Below are positions 22,616-32,706 of a stretch of DNA of 64,000 nt, one piece after another (the stretch's first letter is position 1; each line of letters opens with the position of its first letter). The position numbers were made by a program, and so were the translations under genes. The notes below the pieces were generated by a model, which did no database searches, was not told the DNA's origin, and worked only from the letters and a program-made list of their open reading frames with translations. The stretch lies in assembly GCF_003864255.1 (NCBI RefSeq), contig NZ_QWEZ01000001.1:1364001-1428000 (forward strand), written 5' to 3'. The stretch comes from Aestuariirhabdus litorea (lineage in GTDB: Bacteria; Pseudomonadota; Gammaproteobacteria; Pseudomonadales; Aestuariirhabdaceae).

Positions 22616-23443
22616 TCAGTCGCCGCGGTAAACATTCTCGTAGCAGTAGTTGGTGGCTTCAATGTATCCGTCGACGCTGCCGCAATCAAACCGCTTGCCC
22701 TTGAATTTATAGGCCAGTACGCACCCATCCTTGGCCTGCTGCAACAGGGCATCAGTGAGCTGGATCTCTCCCCCCTTTCCGGGCTTGGTGTTGCGAATAA
22801 TGTCAAAAATATCAGGCGTTAAAATATAGCGACCGATAATCGCCATATTGCTGGGGGCATCTTCGGGGGCCGGTTTTTCAACCATATTGTTGATGCGAAA
22901 AATATCTTCCTTGATCATCTCGCCATCGATCACGCCATATTTATAGGTTTCATCGGCCGGGACTTCCTGAATCGCGACGATACTGCAGCGAAATTGACGA
23001 AACAGCTTCACCATCTGTGACAAAACGCCATCGCCGGGGTTAACACAGAGATCGTCCGCCAGAACCACCGCAAAGGGTTCGTCGCCAATCAACGTCTCAC
23101 CGGTGAGGATCGCATGGCCCAGCCCCTTCATCTCCCGTTGGCGGGTATAGGAGAAGGTGCAGGCATCGATCAGGTGGCGAATATCGTTCAGCATGGCCTC
23201 TTTCGAGCTGCCGGCGATCTGGTGTTCAAGCTCGTAATTGGTGTCGAAGTGGTCGGCCAGTGCCCTTTTACCGCGACCGGTCACAATACTGATCTGGTCA
23301 AGACCTGCTTCCAGAGCTTCTTCAACACCGTACTCGATAAGCGGTTTGTTGACTATCGGCATCATCTCCTTGGGCATCGACTTGGTAGCCGGAAGGAAGC
23401 GGGTTCCATACCCTGCAGCGGGGAAAAGGCATTTTCGAATCAT
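22616..23443 (-). CDS. galU: UTP--glucose-1-phosphate uridylyltransferase GalU
   Basis: A 275-aa nucleotidyltransferase making UDP-glucose from UTP and glucose-1-phosphate. The signature KCLFPAAGYGTRFLPATKSMPKEM-like start (residues 4-26, with G11-T13-R14 and the catalytic Lys) and the second motif KPLIEYGVEEA are intact, as is the sugar-binding region VEKPAPEDAPSN. Length is normal. Its start overlaps the stop of manC (ATGA), so both are one operon supplying nucleotide sugars for surface polysaccharide. Confidence 0.95.
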   Translation of the reverse strand: MIRKCLFPAAGYGTRFLPATKSMPKEMMPIVNKPLIEYGVEEALEAGLDQISIVTGRGKRALADHFDTNYELEHQIAGSSKEAMLNDIRHLIDACTFSYTRQREMKGLGHAILTGETLIGDEPFAVVLADDLCVNPGDGVLSQMVKLFRQFRCSIVAIQEVPADETYKYGVIDGEMIKEDIFRINNMVEKPAPEDAPSNMAIIGRYILTPDIFDIIRNTKPGKGGEIQLTDALLQQAKDGCVLAYKFKGKRFDCGSVDGYIEATNYCYENVYRGD

Positions 23444-24885
23444 TTATTCTGTGTCCCTGGTAATCTTTCGCTTTCGGCACGCCCATAGATATCATCAAAG
23501 CGGATGATGTCATCCTCGCCAAGATAACTACCTGACTGAACCTCTATAAGATCAAGGGGTATCTTACCCGGATTTTCCAGGCAGTGCTTCTCGCCCAGTG
23601 GAATGTAGGTGGATTCATTCTCACTCACCAGAAACTGTCGCTCACCGCAGGTGACCTTTGCGGTTCCCTGCACCACCACCCAGTGCTCGGCTCGATGATG
23701 GTGCATCTGTAGCGATAGCCGGGCGCCCGGGTTGACCCGGATATGCTTTACCTGGAAACGGTCAGAGGTATCGATCTCCTCATATTTACCCCATGGGCGA
23801 TAGACCGTACGGTGCTGCAAGGCTTCGGTCCGCCCCTCTTTTTTCAGCAGGGCTACCACCTCTTTTACCTGCTGCGCCCTGGAGCGGTCTGCAACCAGTA
23901 CGGCATCATCGGTCTCGACGACAATCACCCCCTCCAACCCAACGGCGGCAACCAGGCGGCTATCTGCATGCACGTAGCTGTTTTTGCAGTCAACGAGCAG
24001 CCGGTCACCCACCCCGCCATTGCCCTTCTCGTCCACCGGTTGAAGGTCCGCAAGGGAATCCCAGGCCCCCACATCACTCCAGCCAATATCCGAGGGCACG
24101 ACTGCGCCCTTCCCGGTGTGTTCCATAACGGCGTAATCGATGGAGATATTGGGCGATGCAGCGAACTCCGTTTCGGCTAAACGGATAAAGTCCAGATCCT
24201 CGGTAGCCCCTTCCACCGCGCGGGTGACCGCCGCCAAAAGATCCGGCTGATGAGACGCCAACTCCTCTAAAAAGCTGGCAGCCCTAAACATAAACATGCC
24301 ACTGTTCCAGAAGTAATCCCCGCTGGACACCAGCGCTTTCGCGCGTTCCGGAGAGGGTTTTTCAACAAAGTGATCCAGAACAAGGCCTCCACCCAACAAC
24401 TCAGCGCCGCCCTTTATATAGCCATAACCGGTTTCTGGACGGTTTGCGACGATGCCGAAGGTGACCAACAACCCCTGGTCAGCCAGGTGGCTGGCCACCT
24501 TTATCTGTTGGTGCAGCTCACCCACTCGCTCGACCATATGGTCTGCCGGCAAAACCAGGAGGGTCGGGTTGTCTCCATTTCGATGAGCGATCAGGGCCGC
24601 CGCCGCTATAGCGGGCGCGGTATTTCGACCGCAGGGCTCCAATACGATCGATGCCCCTTCGGCTCCGCACTGCTGCATCTGCTCGGCAACGATAAAACGA
24701 TGCTGCTGGTTGCAAATAATCAGGGGGGGATCAACGGCTTCCAGGTTGCTCAATCGCTTCCAGGTCTGCTGAATCATGCTGTCACAGTCAGACAGCATAC
24801 GAATGAGCTGTTTGGGGTAAGACTCCCTGGACAGAGGCCAGAGCCTGGATCCGCTACCCCCGGATAAAATTACCGGAACAATCAT
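23440..24885 (-). CDS. manC: mannose-1-phosphate guanylyltransferase / mannose-6-phosphate isomerase
   Basis: A 481-aa bifunctional enzyme of the ManC/AlgA/CpsB type. The N-terminal GTP:mannose-1-P transferase begins VPVILSGGSGSRLWPLSRES (with PKQ after it), and FVEKPSPERA lies near residue 180. The C-terminal type II PMI cupin (about 350-470) has RPWGKYEEID and LQMHHHRAEHWVVVQG with the metal-binding histidines. It makes GDP-mannose. It is the first gene of the manC-galU operon. Confidence 0.95.
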   Translation of the reverse strand: MIVPVILSGGSGSRLWPLSRESYPKQLIRMLSDCDSMIQQTWKRLSNLEAVDPPLIICNQQHRFIVAEQMQQCGAEGASIVLEPCGRNTAPAIAAAALIAHRNGDNPTLLVLPADHMVERVGELHQQIKVASHLADQGLLVTFGIVANRPETGYGYIKGGAELLGGGLVLDHFVEKPSPERAKALVSSGDYFWNSGMFMFRAASFLEELASHQPDLLAAVTRAVEGATEDLDFIRLAETEFAASPNISIDYAVMEHTGKGAVVPSDIGWSDVGAWDSLADLQPVDEKGNGGVGDRLLVDCKNSYVHADSRLVAAVGLEGVIVVETDDAVLVADRSRAQQVKEVVALLKKEGRTEALQHRTVYRPWGKYEEIDTSDRFQVKHIRVNPGARLSLQMHHHRAEHWVVVQGTAKVTCGERQFLVSENESTYIPLGEKHCLENPGKIPLDLIEVQSGSYLGEDDIIRFDDIYGRAESERLPGTQNK

Positions 24886-24974
24886 GAACTATCCCTGTTG
24901 TAAGGCCAGTCGAATGTACTTACAGATAGTAGCGGATATTTGCGGAGGAGGCCTGAGATGGCCGGGGAAAGGGG

Positions 24975-25061
24975 TGGTGCCCGGAGCCGGAATCGAACCG
25001 GCACGACCTAACGGTCGAGGGATTTTAAATCCCTTGCGTCTACCAATTTCGCCATCCGGGC
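24975..25061 (-). tRNA. tRNA-Leu (anticodon TAA)
   Basis: An 87-nt class II tRNA with encoded CCA. The acceptor stem GCCCGGA pairs with TCCGGGC, the anticodon loop TTTAAAA carries TAA, the long variable arm is TCGACCGTTAGGTCG-like, and the T arm has GGTTCGATTCC. It is the last of three tRNA genes after pgsA, equivalent to E. coli leuZ in position. Confidence 0.95.
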
Positions 25062-25237
25062 CAGGAATGGCAGCGGCCTTTGAGCCGGCAGCGTGGCTAG
25101 TTTACAACGGATAACTTTAACGTAACAAGCTGTTTTAACAGAGATTTATCCAAAAACAGGTAAAACTTTTAGCGGGGTAAAAATGTACTTTGGGGATATT
25201 GGTGTTGCCGAAAACGTCCCTGTTTTCAAGCGAGAGA

Positions 25238-25311
25238 TGGAGGCTGAGGTCGGAATCGAACCGGCGTACACGGAGTTGCAGTCCGCTGCATGACCACTCT
25301 GCCACCCAGCC
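25238..25311 (-). tRNA. tRNA-Cys (anticodon GCA)
   Basis: A 74-nt tRNA with encoded CCA. The acceptor stem GGCTGGG pairs with CTCAGCC (one G-T pair), and the anticodon arm GGACTGCAACTCC carries GCA. It is the middle gene of the Gly-Cys-Leu set, equivalent to E. coli cysT. Confidence 0.95.
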
Positions 25312-25361
25312 TTATCAGGGTTGGATAGCGCCCATTGGCGATACCCAAAATGCAGAAAATT

Positions 25362-25437
<76 letters not shown>

Positions 25438-25554
25438 CCTGTAAGTTTACCCAGCTACCGCTGCACCTGTGGTCAGGTGGTGCGTATTGTATTCGCTCGA
25501 GAATTCCTGTCAACCCATTGATTCAAAAAAGAGTTTTGGTCAGATTTTAAACAC

Positions 25555-26118
25555 TCAGTCGTGGTCATCCGAAGGCATCAGGTCACCCCAGGCAGCCGCA
25601 AGATATTGCCACATGGACCAGATCGTCAAGACTGCTGCCAGGTAGAGAAACCCGTAACCGACCAGCCCCATCAGGGTCTTGAGCTCAGCAGGAGTAGCCA
25701 GCAGGAAGAAGATGGCCCCCATCTGGGCCGCGGTTTTGATTTTACCGATGTAAGAGACCGCCACACTGGTTCGCTTGCCCAGCTCGGCCATCCACTCCCT
25801 GAGGGCTGAAATCACAATCTCTCGGCCAATGATGATCATTGCGGGGACGGTTACCCAAAAGCTGGCGTACTCATGAACCAGAAGGGTCAGGGATACAGCG
25901 ACCATCAGTTTATCGGCCACCGGGTCCAGAAAAGCACCAAAGGGGGTACTTTGATTCCAGCGACGGGCCAGGTAACCATCCAGCATATCGGTGCAGCCGG
26001 CAATAAAAAACACCCCGGCAGCCGCCATATAGCTCCAACCCACCGGGAGGTAATAGACGACCACAATCACGGGGATCAGCACCACCCGCAGCAACGTTAG
26101 GATATTGGGGATATTCAT
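25555..26118 (-). CDS. pgsA: CDP-diacylglycerol--glycerol-3-phosphate 3-phosphatidyltransferase
   Basis: A 187-aa integral membrane enzyme making phosphatidylglycerol-phosphate in the inner membrane. The CDP-alcohol phosphotransferase motif D-G-x2-A-R-x8-G-x3-D-x3-D is complete in [20 protein letters not shown] followed by LDPVADK. N-terminal [14 protein letters not shown] is the family's first helix. It lies between uvrC and the tRNA-Gly gene, the conserved gammaproteobacterial arrangement. Confidence 0.95.
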   Translation of the reverse strand: MNIPNILTLLRVVLIPVIVVVYYLPVGWSYMAAAGVFFIAGCTDMLDGYLARRWNQSTPFGAFLDPVADKLMVAVSLTLLVHEYASFWVTVPAMIIIGREIVISALREWMAELGKRTSVAVSYIGKIKTAAQMGAIFFLLATPAELKTLMGLVGYGFLYLAAVLTIWSMWQYLAAAWGDLMPSDDHD

Positions 26119-26165
26119 TGAGCCCTTAAAGCGATACGTACGCAGAAGCGTAGATATTAGAGTGA

Positions 26166-27998
26166 TTAATCTGGATGTAAAGCGTCATGAATCTGATGGG
26201 CCAAATGAGCGCTGATCCCCTGCACCTTTTGAAGCTCGGAAACCGGCGCCTCAACGACTCCCTGCAGACCCCCGAAATATTTCAATAGCTGCTGGCGGCG
26301 CTTGGCCCCAATTCCCGGTACATCCTCAAGCCGTGACCTGTTTCTCGCCTTGGCCCTGCGTTGGCGATGGCCCGTAATCGCAAAGCGGTGCGCCTCATCA
26401 CGAATGGACTGCACCAGTAGCAAGGCTCCCGACCCCCTGGGTAGCTGAATCTCCTCGAAACTGCCATTGACGATCAGGGTTTCCAGACCAGGCTTACGAG
26501 TCTCGCCCTTGGCAACCCCCACCAGTAACATGCCACTTAAGCCCAGCTCCTCAACCACCTGATTGGCCATGGATAGCTGGCCTTTACCGCCATCAATAAA
26601 TAGCAGGTCGGGGAGCGCTGCTCCCTCCTTCAACACACGACTGTAGCGGCGCTGCAGTGCCTGTCGCATGGCTGCATAATCATCACCAGGGGTTACCCCA
26701 CGGATGTTGAAGCGCCGATAGGAGGACTTAAGGGGGCCCTCCTCATTAAAAACCACGCAGGAAGCAACGGTCGCTTCGCCCGAGCTATGGCTAATATCGA
26801 AACATTCCATCCGGGCTGGCACCCTGTCCAGCTCCAGCAGCTGCTGCAGTTCAAGGTAACGCTGGCGAATACTGCTTTTACTGCTGAGCCGGGCACTGAG
26901 GCTTTGCTGGGCATTTTTAAGCGCCAACCGTACCCAGTTTGCCCTGTCCCCCCGCACGCGGTGACGTATTTTGAGAGGTTGCCCCAGCCCCTTGGCGAAC
27001 GCTTGTTCCAGCAGGGTCGCATCTTCTACCGCTTCTGCGGTAACCACCTCCTCCGGTAGCTCAGTGGACGAACGTTGCCCCAGGTACAGCTGTGCCAAAA
27101 AGTCTGCGTAGATCTCTCCAGTGCCGTCATCCGTTTTGCGCTGATGGAAACTACTGTGACTTGCAATCACCCGTCCACCACGAATCCCGAGCCTTGAAAA
27201 ACACAGATGATCACCCTGCTCAGCCATCGCCACAACATCTACATTGCCACCATTGCGGTCAATTACCTGCTGTTCCTGGGCCGAACGTAGCTGAGTAACC
27301 TGGTCCCTGAGCTCGGCAGCTTTCTCGAACTCAAGGGCAGCGGCTGCAGCTTCCATCTCCTCCAGCAGCTTGTAGATCAGCTCCTGGCTTTTGCCTTGCA
27401 GAAAGAGGCGCGAGCGCTCTACATCAACGGCATACTCCTGCTCGCTGACAAGCCCTGTACAGGGCGCTTTGCACCGTTTGATCTGGTATTGCAGGCAAGG
27501 GCGGGTTCGATTGCGAAAGTAGCTGTCCTCGCACTGGCGAACGCGAAACACCCGCTGCAATATGTTCATACTTTCACGGATGGCTCCTGCACTCGGATAG
27601 GGGCCAAAATACTCAACGCCGGGCCTCTTTCGTCCCCGGTAAAAACCCAGTCTCGGGTAAGCTCGGTCAGTGGATATAAACACGTAGGGGTAGGATTTAT
27701 CGTCGCGCAACAGAATGTTATAGGGGGGGCGCAGCTGTTTAATCAGGTTCTGTTCAAGGATCAGCGCCTCAGCCTCGGTATTGGTGACGATGGTTTCAAT
27801 ATGGGCTATACGGGCTACCAGCGCCGCGGTCTTGGGGGCAAGGCCTGAACTACGAAAATAGCTGGAAAGCCGACTCTTCAGGCTTTTGGCTTTACCCACG
27901 TAGAGAATGGCGGCCTCAGCATCGTACATCTGGTAGATGCCCGGCTGGTGCTGCTGAGAAGAGAGAAATGCCTTATGGTCAAAAACAGCGGAGGTCAC
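26166..27998 (-). CDS. uvrC: excinuclease ABC subunit UvrC
   Basis: A 610-aa nucleotide excision repair nuclease of normal length that makes both incisions with UvrB bound at the lesion. Domains in order: GIY-YIG ([20 protein letters not shown], residues 19-38), Cys-rich zinc-like part ([20 protein letters not shown]), UVR motif for UvrB contact (about 203-238), RNase H-like endonuclease ([22 protein letters not shown]) and tandem HhH at the end ([20 protein letters not shown]). The start is GTG at 27998. gacA lies 41 nt upstream. Confidence 0.95.
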   Translation of the reverse strand: MTSAVFDHKAFLSSQQHQPGIYQMYDAEAAILYVGKAKSLKSRLSSYFRSSGLAPKTAALVARIAHIETIVTNTEAEALILEQNLIKQLRPPYNILLRDDKSYPYVFISTDRAYPRLGFYRGRKRPGVEYFGPYPSAGAIRESMNILQRVFRVRQCEDSYFRNRTRPCLQYQIKRCKAPCTGLVSEQEYAVDVERSRLFLQGKSQELIYKLLEEMEAAAAALEFEKAAELRDQVTQLRSAQEQQVIDRNGGNVDVVAMAEQGDHLCFSRLGIRGGRVIASHSSFHQRKTDDGTGEIYADFLAQLYLGQRSSTELPEEVVTAEAVEDATLLEQAFAKGLGQPLKIRHRVRGDRANWVRLALKNAQQSLSARLSSKSSIRQRYLELQQLLELDRVPARMECFDISHSSGEATVASCVVFNEEGPLKSSYRRFNIRGVTPGDDYAAMRQALQRRYSRVLKEGAALPDLLFIDGGKGQLSMANQVVEELGLSGMLLVGVAKGETRKPGLETLIVNGSFEEIQLPRGSGALLLVQSIRDEAHRFAITGHRQRRAKARNRSRLEDVPGIGAKRRQQLLKYFGGLQGVVEAPVSELQKVQGISAHLAHQIHDALHPD

Positions 27999-28039
27999 CG
28001 CCTACCCCCCTGATGGCGGATCCACAGTAGGCGCAAAGA

Positions 28040-28693
28040 TTAACCGGCTATGCTTTCACTATCAACCATGCCGTGGCGCACAGCCAGTAGCGTTAACTCA
28101 ACGTCACTGCTGATCTCCAGCTTATCGAAAATCCGGTAGCGGTAACTGTTGACGGTCTTTGGGCTAAGGCACAACTTATCCGAGATCACCTGAACCTTAT
28201 GGCAGTTAACAATCATCATGGCGATCTGGATCTCACGTTCAGAGAGCTGATCGAAGGGGGACGACGCCTCCTCGTCCTGAAAAGGTTTTAACGCCATCTG
28301 CTGGGCGATATCGGCGCTAACGTAACGCTTCCCGCTCGCCGCCATACGAATCGCGTTGACCATATCGTCCAGACCAGCCCCTTTTGTTACATAGCCGGAA
28401 GCTCCTGCCTTCAATAAACGGGATGGAAAGGGCTCATCCTCACACACTGTAACGGCAATCACTTTTACATCCGGGTTTGAACGGACGATCTTACGGGTCG
28501 CTTCAAGCCCACCGATCCCCGGCATCTTGACATCCATCAGCACAACATCAACATCCACACGGCGGACAAGATCAACGGCGGCTTCGCCATTATTGACCTC
28601 GCCGACCACGAGGATACCCTCGACATCGGCCAACATACGTGTAATCCCGGTACGAACCAGATCGTGGTCGTCTGCCACCAATACTTTAATCAA
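28040..28693 (-). CDS. gacA: GacA/UvrY-type response regulator
   Basis: A 217-aa NarL/FixJ-type response regulator: receiver with acidic pair VADDHDL, phospho-acceptor Asp in VVLMDVKMPG (near residue 54) and conserved Lys in YVTKGAG, then a LuxR-type helix-turn-helix (LSEREIQIAMMIV, SDKLCLSPKTVNSYRYRIF). With the kinase GacS/BarA it activates the small RNAs that bind CsrA/RsmA. I set the start at TTG 28693: GGAGG lies 9 nt upstream, and E. coli UvrY also starts with TTG. An ATG 18 nt earlier lies before that ribosome binding site. It is followed by uvrC as in E. coli. Confidence 0.92.
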   Translation of the reverse strand: MIKVLVADDHDLVRTGITRMLADVEGILVVGEVNNGEAAVDLVRRVDVDVVLMDVKMPGIGGLEATRKIVRSNPDVKVIAVTVCEDEPFPSRLLKAGASGYVTKGAGLDDMVNAIRMAASGKRYVSADIAQQMALKPFQDEEASSPFDQLSEREIQIAMMIVNCHKVQVISDKLCLSPKTVNSYRYRIFDKLEISSDVELTLLAVRHGMVDSESIAG

Positions 28694-28818
28694 GCGCCAA
28701 CCCTCCGCCATTTTTCTTTTTTTTCAATACGTTATAGAGCCTTTCTAACAGAGCACCTATAAGTAAAACGCCTGCCCGAGCATTAAAATAGCAGACTGGT
28801 GGTTTTATAGACACAAAA

Positions 28819-28848
28819 AAAGGCCTACACCAAAGCGGTGCAGGCCTT
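28819..28848 (-). terminator. rho-independent terminator after etfA
   Basis: On the minus strand AAGGCCTGCACC pairs with GGTGTAGGCCTT around a 5-nt loop, followed by a run of T residues, 24 nt after the etfA stop. Confidence 0.9.
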
Positions 28849-28871
28849 CTGTGAAGCTCATCACAACGAAC

Positions 28872-29801
28872 TTATAGAAGCTTTTCCAGAGCAGGAACCG
28901 CCTCAAAGAGGTCAGCAACCAGGCCATAATCGGCAACCTGGAAAATAGGTGCCTCTTCGTCCTTATTGATGGCCACAATGACCTTGCTGTCCTTCATTCC
29001 CGCCAGGTGCTGAATAGCCCCGGAGATACCGACCGCAACGTAGAGGTTAGGCGCTACCACCTTACCCGTTTGTCCAACTTGCATGTCGTTGGGTACAAAG
29101 CCCGCATCCACAGCGGCTCGTGAAGCACCAACAGCGGCACCCAGCTTGTCAGCAAGGGTGTAAAGCAACTCAAAGTTTTCACCGTTACCCATGCCACGAC
29201 CACCGGAAACAACAATATCGGCAGCGGTCAGGTCAGGACGATCAGACTTAGCCAGCTCCTCCCCAACAAAGCTGGAGACTCCGCTGTCTTGGGCCGCTGC
29301 AAGCGTCTCAATCGAGGCGCTTCCACCCTCGGCAGGGGCGGCATCGAAACCTGTGGCCCGGACCGTGATAACCTTGATAGCGGCACTGGATTGCACTGTG
29401 GCGATCGCATTACCGGCATAGATAGGACGAGCGAAGGTATCAGCGCTGTCGACTCGGATCACCTCAGAGATCTGATCCACATCCAGCAGGGCTGCTACGC
29501 GAGGCATATAGTTCTTGCCGTTGGTGGTCGCAGGAGCCAGGACATGGCTGTAGGACTTGCCAACTTCAGCAGCCAGGGATGCAATATTCTCGGCCAGCTG
29601 GTGACCGTAGGCAGCATGATCGGCAACCAAAACCTTGTTGACCCCTGCAATTTTTGAAGCCGCTTCAGCCGCTGCCCCACAGCCGCTCCCGGCAATCAGG
29701 AGGTCGATGTCACCACCAATCGCCTGTGCTGCGCTGATCGTATTTAGGGTAGCGCCGGCAACAGCATCGTTGGAGTGTTCTGCAATTACTAGAATAGCCA
29801 T
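28872..29801 (-). CDS. etfA: electron transfer flavoprotein subunit alpha
   Basis: A 309-aa FAD-binding ETF alpha subunit. The C-terminal FAD motif is present ([14 protein letters not shown], then [20 protein letters not shown]). With EtfB it takes electrons from acyl-CoA and other dehydrogenases and passes them to ETF-quinone oxidoreductase, encoded divergently next door. Its ATG overlaps the etfB stop by one base (TAATG), so translation is coupled. Confidence 0.95.
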   Translation of the reverse strand: MAILVIAEHSNDAVAGATLNTISAAQAIGGDIDLLIAGSGCGAAAEAASKIAGVNKVLVADHAAYGHQLAENIASLAAEVGKSYSHVLAPATTNGKNYMPRVAALLDVDQISEVIRVDSADTFARPIYAGNAIATVQSSAAIKVITVRATGFDAAPAEGGSASIETLAAAQDSGVSSFVGEELAKSDRPDLTAADIVVSGGRGMGNGENFELLYTLADKLGAAVGASRAAVDAGFVPNDMQVGQTGKVVAPNLYVAVGISGAIQHLAGMKDSKVIVAINKDEEAPIFQVADYGLVADLFEAVPALEKLL

Positions 29802-30550
29802 TAGATCACCTTCGCTTCGTTCTTCAGTTTCTCAACCAGCTCCTCGACACTGGCCACCTTGATGCCGGCTTGACGCTCCGCAGGCGCCTCAACCTTTAGC
29901 GTGGTCACTGTAGACTCGACCGTCACACCAAGATCCGCAGGGGTCTTGGTGTCCAGCGGCTTGCGCTTGGCCTTCATAATGTTCGGCAGGGAGGCATAGC
30001 GTGGCTCGTTTAGACGAAGGTCAACGGTAAGGACAGCAGGCAGGGAGAGGGAAATCGTCTGCAGTCCACCATCCACCTCACGAGTGACCGCCACCTTGCC
30101 GTCAGCCACACTGACTTCAGAGGCGAAGGTACCCTGAGGCAGGCCCGCCAACGCAGCCAGCATCTGGCCAGTCTGGTTATTATCGCTGTCGATCGCCTGC
30201 TTACCCAGAATCACCAGGTCAGGCTTCTCCTCGTCTACGAGCGCTTTTAGCAGCTTGGCCACACTCAAAGAGCCGAGTTTTTCATCGGTTTCGACCAGAA
30301 TGCCGCGGTCAGCACCGAGCGCAAGAGCGGTACGAATCTGCTCCTGGCACTCCTTACCACCCATGGAGACCGCAACCACCTCCGTTGCTACCCCGCTCTC
30401 CTTCAAACGCACAGCTTCTTCAACTGCGATCTCGTCGAAAGGGTTCATGGCCATTTTGACGTTGGTCAGATCAACATCAGTGTTATCCGCTTTTACACGG
30501 ACCTTTACGTTGTAATCTATGACTCGCTTTACAGCTACAAGAACCTTCAT
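29801..30550 (-). CDS. etfB: electron transfer flavoprotein subunit beta
   Basis: A 249-aa AMP-binding ETF beta subunit starting [20 protein letters not shown] and holding the family stretch [20 protein letters not shown] and [18 protein letters not shown]. The ATG at 30550 has GAGGA upstream; an in-frame extension of 45 codons has no support. It is the first gene of etfBA, divergent from ETF-QO. Confidence 0.95.
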   Translation of the reverse strand: MKVLVAVKRVIDYNVKVRVKADNTDVDLTNVKMAMNPFDEIAVEEAVRLKESGVATEVVAVSMGGKECQEQIRTALALGADRGILVETDEKLGSLSVAKLLKALVDEEKPDLVILGKQAIDSDNNQTGQMLAALAGLPQGTFASEVSVADGKVAVTREVDGGLQTISLSLPAVLTVDLRLNEPRYASLPNIMKAKRKPLDTKTPADLGVTVESTVTTLKVEAPAERQAGIKVASVEELVEKLKNEAKVI

Positions 30551-30921
30551 GGAATCCTCGTATAATGTCCGTTTTTTAGAAATAGCCACCGACCGATACA
30601 GCGCCAGTGGAGCCGATGCAATACCCCGAAGCAGACCGCAACAAGGCGTTACTGATAATTTAAGTGGCCGGTATCTTGAACCCATCCCTATAGCAGGTCA
30701 AGGCGCCCACCCAGCTCCCAGGCCATCTTCACTCCAACGAGTGAGTGTATTCGACAGCCAATAAATCCAGATTCCGATCTACGCAAAACCGAAAACTGAA
30801 TCCTTTCGAAACAACCAGTTAGACAATATTAAAACAGTTGTTTAAAATCGGGCAAGCATCTTTTGGGAGCTGTGCCCTAGCTGGCTCCAAATAACAACAG
30901 AAAACCTTGAGGAGATACAGC
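30551..30921. promoter_or_regulatory. divergent etfBA / ETF-QO control region
   Basis: A 371-bp gap without a gene. It holds the box AAAC-AGTT-GTTT at 30832-30843, which fits the AAAC-N4-GTTT core of sites bound by PsrA, the fatty-acid-responsive TetR regulator known to control etfBA and ETF-QO genes in Pseudomonas. A neighbouring AAACAAC at about 30810 is similar. Fatty acid control of both units is therefore likely (inference). No convincing promoter boxes could be fixed. Confidence 0.5.
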
Positions 30922-32574
30922 GTGGAACGTGAATCGATGGAGTTTGACGTCGTCATCGTAGGTGCCGGACCGGCTGGTTTGTCAGCTGCCTGCCGACTTA
31001 TGCAGCAAGCCCAGGAGGCCGGCAGCGAGCTTAGCGTGTGTGTAGTTGAAAAAGGTTCCGAAGTCGGCGCCCACATCCTTTCAGGGGCTGTTATTGAGAC
31101 CACCGCGATCGACGAGCTCTTTCCCAACTGGAAAGAGCTGGGAGCACCGCTTAACACACCGGTCACCGATGACCAGATCTTTGTCCTCAAGAGCCAGGAA
31201 AAGGCGCAAAAGGTTCCCAACCTCTTCGTGCCAAAGACCATGCACAACCATGGCAACTACATCGTCAGCCTCGGCAACCTGTCCCGCTGGCTGGCTGAGC
31301 AGGCAGAATCCCTTGGAGTAGAGGTATTCCCCGGTTTTGCGGCTTCCGAAGTCCTGTTTAACGATGATGGCAGCGTTAAGGGTGTGGCCACAGGCGACAT
31401 GGGTATTGCCGCTGATGGCAGCCAGAAAGACAGCTACATGCCCGGTATGGAGCTACACGCCAAGTACACTCTCTTCGCCGAGGGGTGTCGGGGACACCTT
31501 GGAAAGCAGCTCATTAGCCGCTTCGAGCTCGATAAGGATGCCGGCCCCCAGCATTATGGTATCGGCATCAAGGAGCTTTGGGATATCAACCCCGAGCAGC
31601 ACAAAGAGGGGCTCGTGATGCATACCGCCGGCTGGCCGCTGAGCGAAAGCGACAGCAAAGGCGGCGGCTTTCTGTACCATGCTGAAAACAACCAGGTGGT
31701 ACTTGGCCTGATCACTGACCTTTGCTATAGCAATCCACACGTCAGCCCCTTCGACGAAATGCAACGCTTCAAGCAGAACCCTGTCGTCAAACAATATCTG
31801 GAAGGAGGCAAGCGCGTTTCTTACGGCGCCCGTGCCATTGCCAAGGGTGGCCCACAGGCCCTGCCCAAGATGAACTTCCCCGGTGGCCTGCTGATCGGTT
31901 GCGAAGCAGGCACACTCAACTTCGCCAAAATCAAGGGCACTCATACGGCGATGAAATCCGGAATGGTTGCCGCTGAAGTGGTCTTCAAAGTGATACAAAA
32001 CGGTAGCCAGGGCGGTGACAACCTGGAAGGGTTCAAAACTGAATTTGAAGCTTGCTGGGCGTATAAAGAGCTTCACCAACAGCGCAACTTCGGCCCAGCC
32101 ATGCATAAGTTTGGCAACATCATCGGTGGTGCCTTTGCGTTTGTGGATCTCAACATTTTCAACGGCAAGCTGCCATTCACCCTGCAGGACAGCACCCCTG
32201 ACCACGCTACACTCAAGCCCGCCAGCGAGTGCAAGGTGATTAACTATCCAAAACCCGATGGGGTCATCAGCTTTGACAAGTTGAGCTCGGTTTTCCTCTC
32301 CAACACAAACCATGAAGAGGACCAGCCATGCCACCTCAAGCTGGCGGATGACAGTATTCCTCTGGGGGACAACCTTGCAAAGTTTGATGAACCGGCACAG
32401 CGCTACTGCCCCGCAGGCGTCTATGAGATTATCGAGGATGAAGCCGGCAAACGCTTCCAGATCAACTCCCAGAACTGCGTTCACTGCAAAACCTGTGACA
32501 TCAAGGATCCGGCGCAGAACATTACCTGGGTAACCCCGGAAGGAGCCGGCGGCCCTAACTACCCTAACATGTAG
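30922..32574 (+). CDS. electron transfer flavoprotein-ubiquinone oxidoreductase
   Basis: A 550-aa monotopic membrane flavoprotein that oxidises reduced ETF and reduces ubiquinone. The FAD motif VVIVGAGPAGLSAACRL is near residues 9-25, and the [4Fe-4S] site is in the C-terminal NCVHCKTCDIKDP with a further Cys in RYCPAGVYE. Length is normal. The start is GTG at 30922, with GAGGAG 7 nt upstream; the first residues MERESMEFD match family starts. It is divergent from etfBA and followed by a strong terminator. Confidence 0.95.
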   Translation: MERESMEFDVVIVGAGPAGLSAACRLMQQAQEAGSELSVCVVEKGSEVGAHILSGAVIETTAIDELFPNWKELGAPLNTPVTDDQIFVLKSQEKAQKVPNLFVPKTMHNHGNYIVSLGNLSRWLAEQAESLGVEVFPGFAASEVLFNDDGSVKGVATGDMGIAADGSQKDSYMPGMELHAKYTLFAEGCRGHLGKQLISRFELDKDAGPQHYGIGIKELWDINPEQHKEGLVMHTAGWPLSESDSKGGGFLYHAENNQVVLGLITDLCYSNPHVSPFDEMQRFKQNPVVKQYLEGGKRVSYGARAIAKGGPQALPKMNFPGGLLIGCEAGTLNFAKIKGTHTAMKSGMVAAEVVFKVIQNGSQGGDNLEGFKTEFEACWAYKELHQQRNFGPAMHKFGNIIGGAFAFVDLNIFNGKLPFTLQDSTPDHATLKPASECKVINYPKPDGVISFDKLSSVFLSNTNHEEDQPCHLKLADDSIPLGDNLAKFDEPAQRYCPAGVYEIIEDEAGKRFQINSQNCVHCKTCDIKDPAQNITWVTPEGAGGPNYPNM

Positions 32575-32604
32575 GGGGTAGTCGGCGCGGTTATCCATGC
32601 ATTT

Positions 32605-32630
32605 AAAGGGGCCTAAGGCCCCTTTTTTAT
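32605..32630 (+). terminator. rho-independent terminator after ETF-QO
   Basis: AAGGGGCC (32606-32613), loop TAA, GGCCCCTT (32617-32624), then TTTTAT. It cleanly separates ETF-QO from the cyclic-nucleotide-binding gene. Confidence 0.92.
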
Positions 32631-32706
32631 CCTATCCGGGCTCTACGCTTGCCCGCTGCGGCTTTCTTGCGCAAAATGAACCAGAAAAGGGTCAGGAGTT
32701 TTTAGA

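Noticed and set aside
30560-30565. TATAAT on the plus strand just upstream of etfB
   Set aside because: It is about 360 bp from ETF-QO and has no -35 box at a suitable distance.
31453-32598. 381-codon open frame on the strand opposite ETF-QO
   Set aside because: It is a shadow of the well-supported ETF-QO gene; the GC-rich third positions keep the antisense frame open, and there is no ribosome binding site or recognisable protein.
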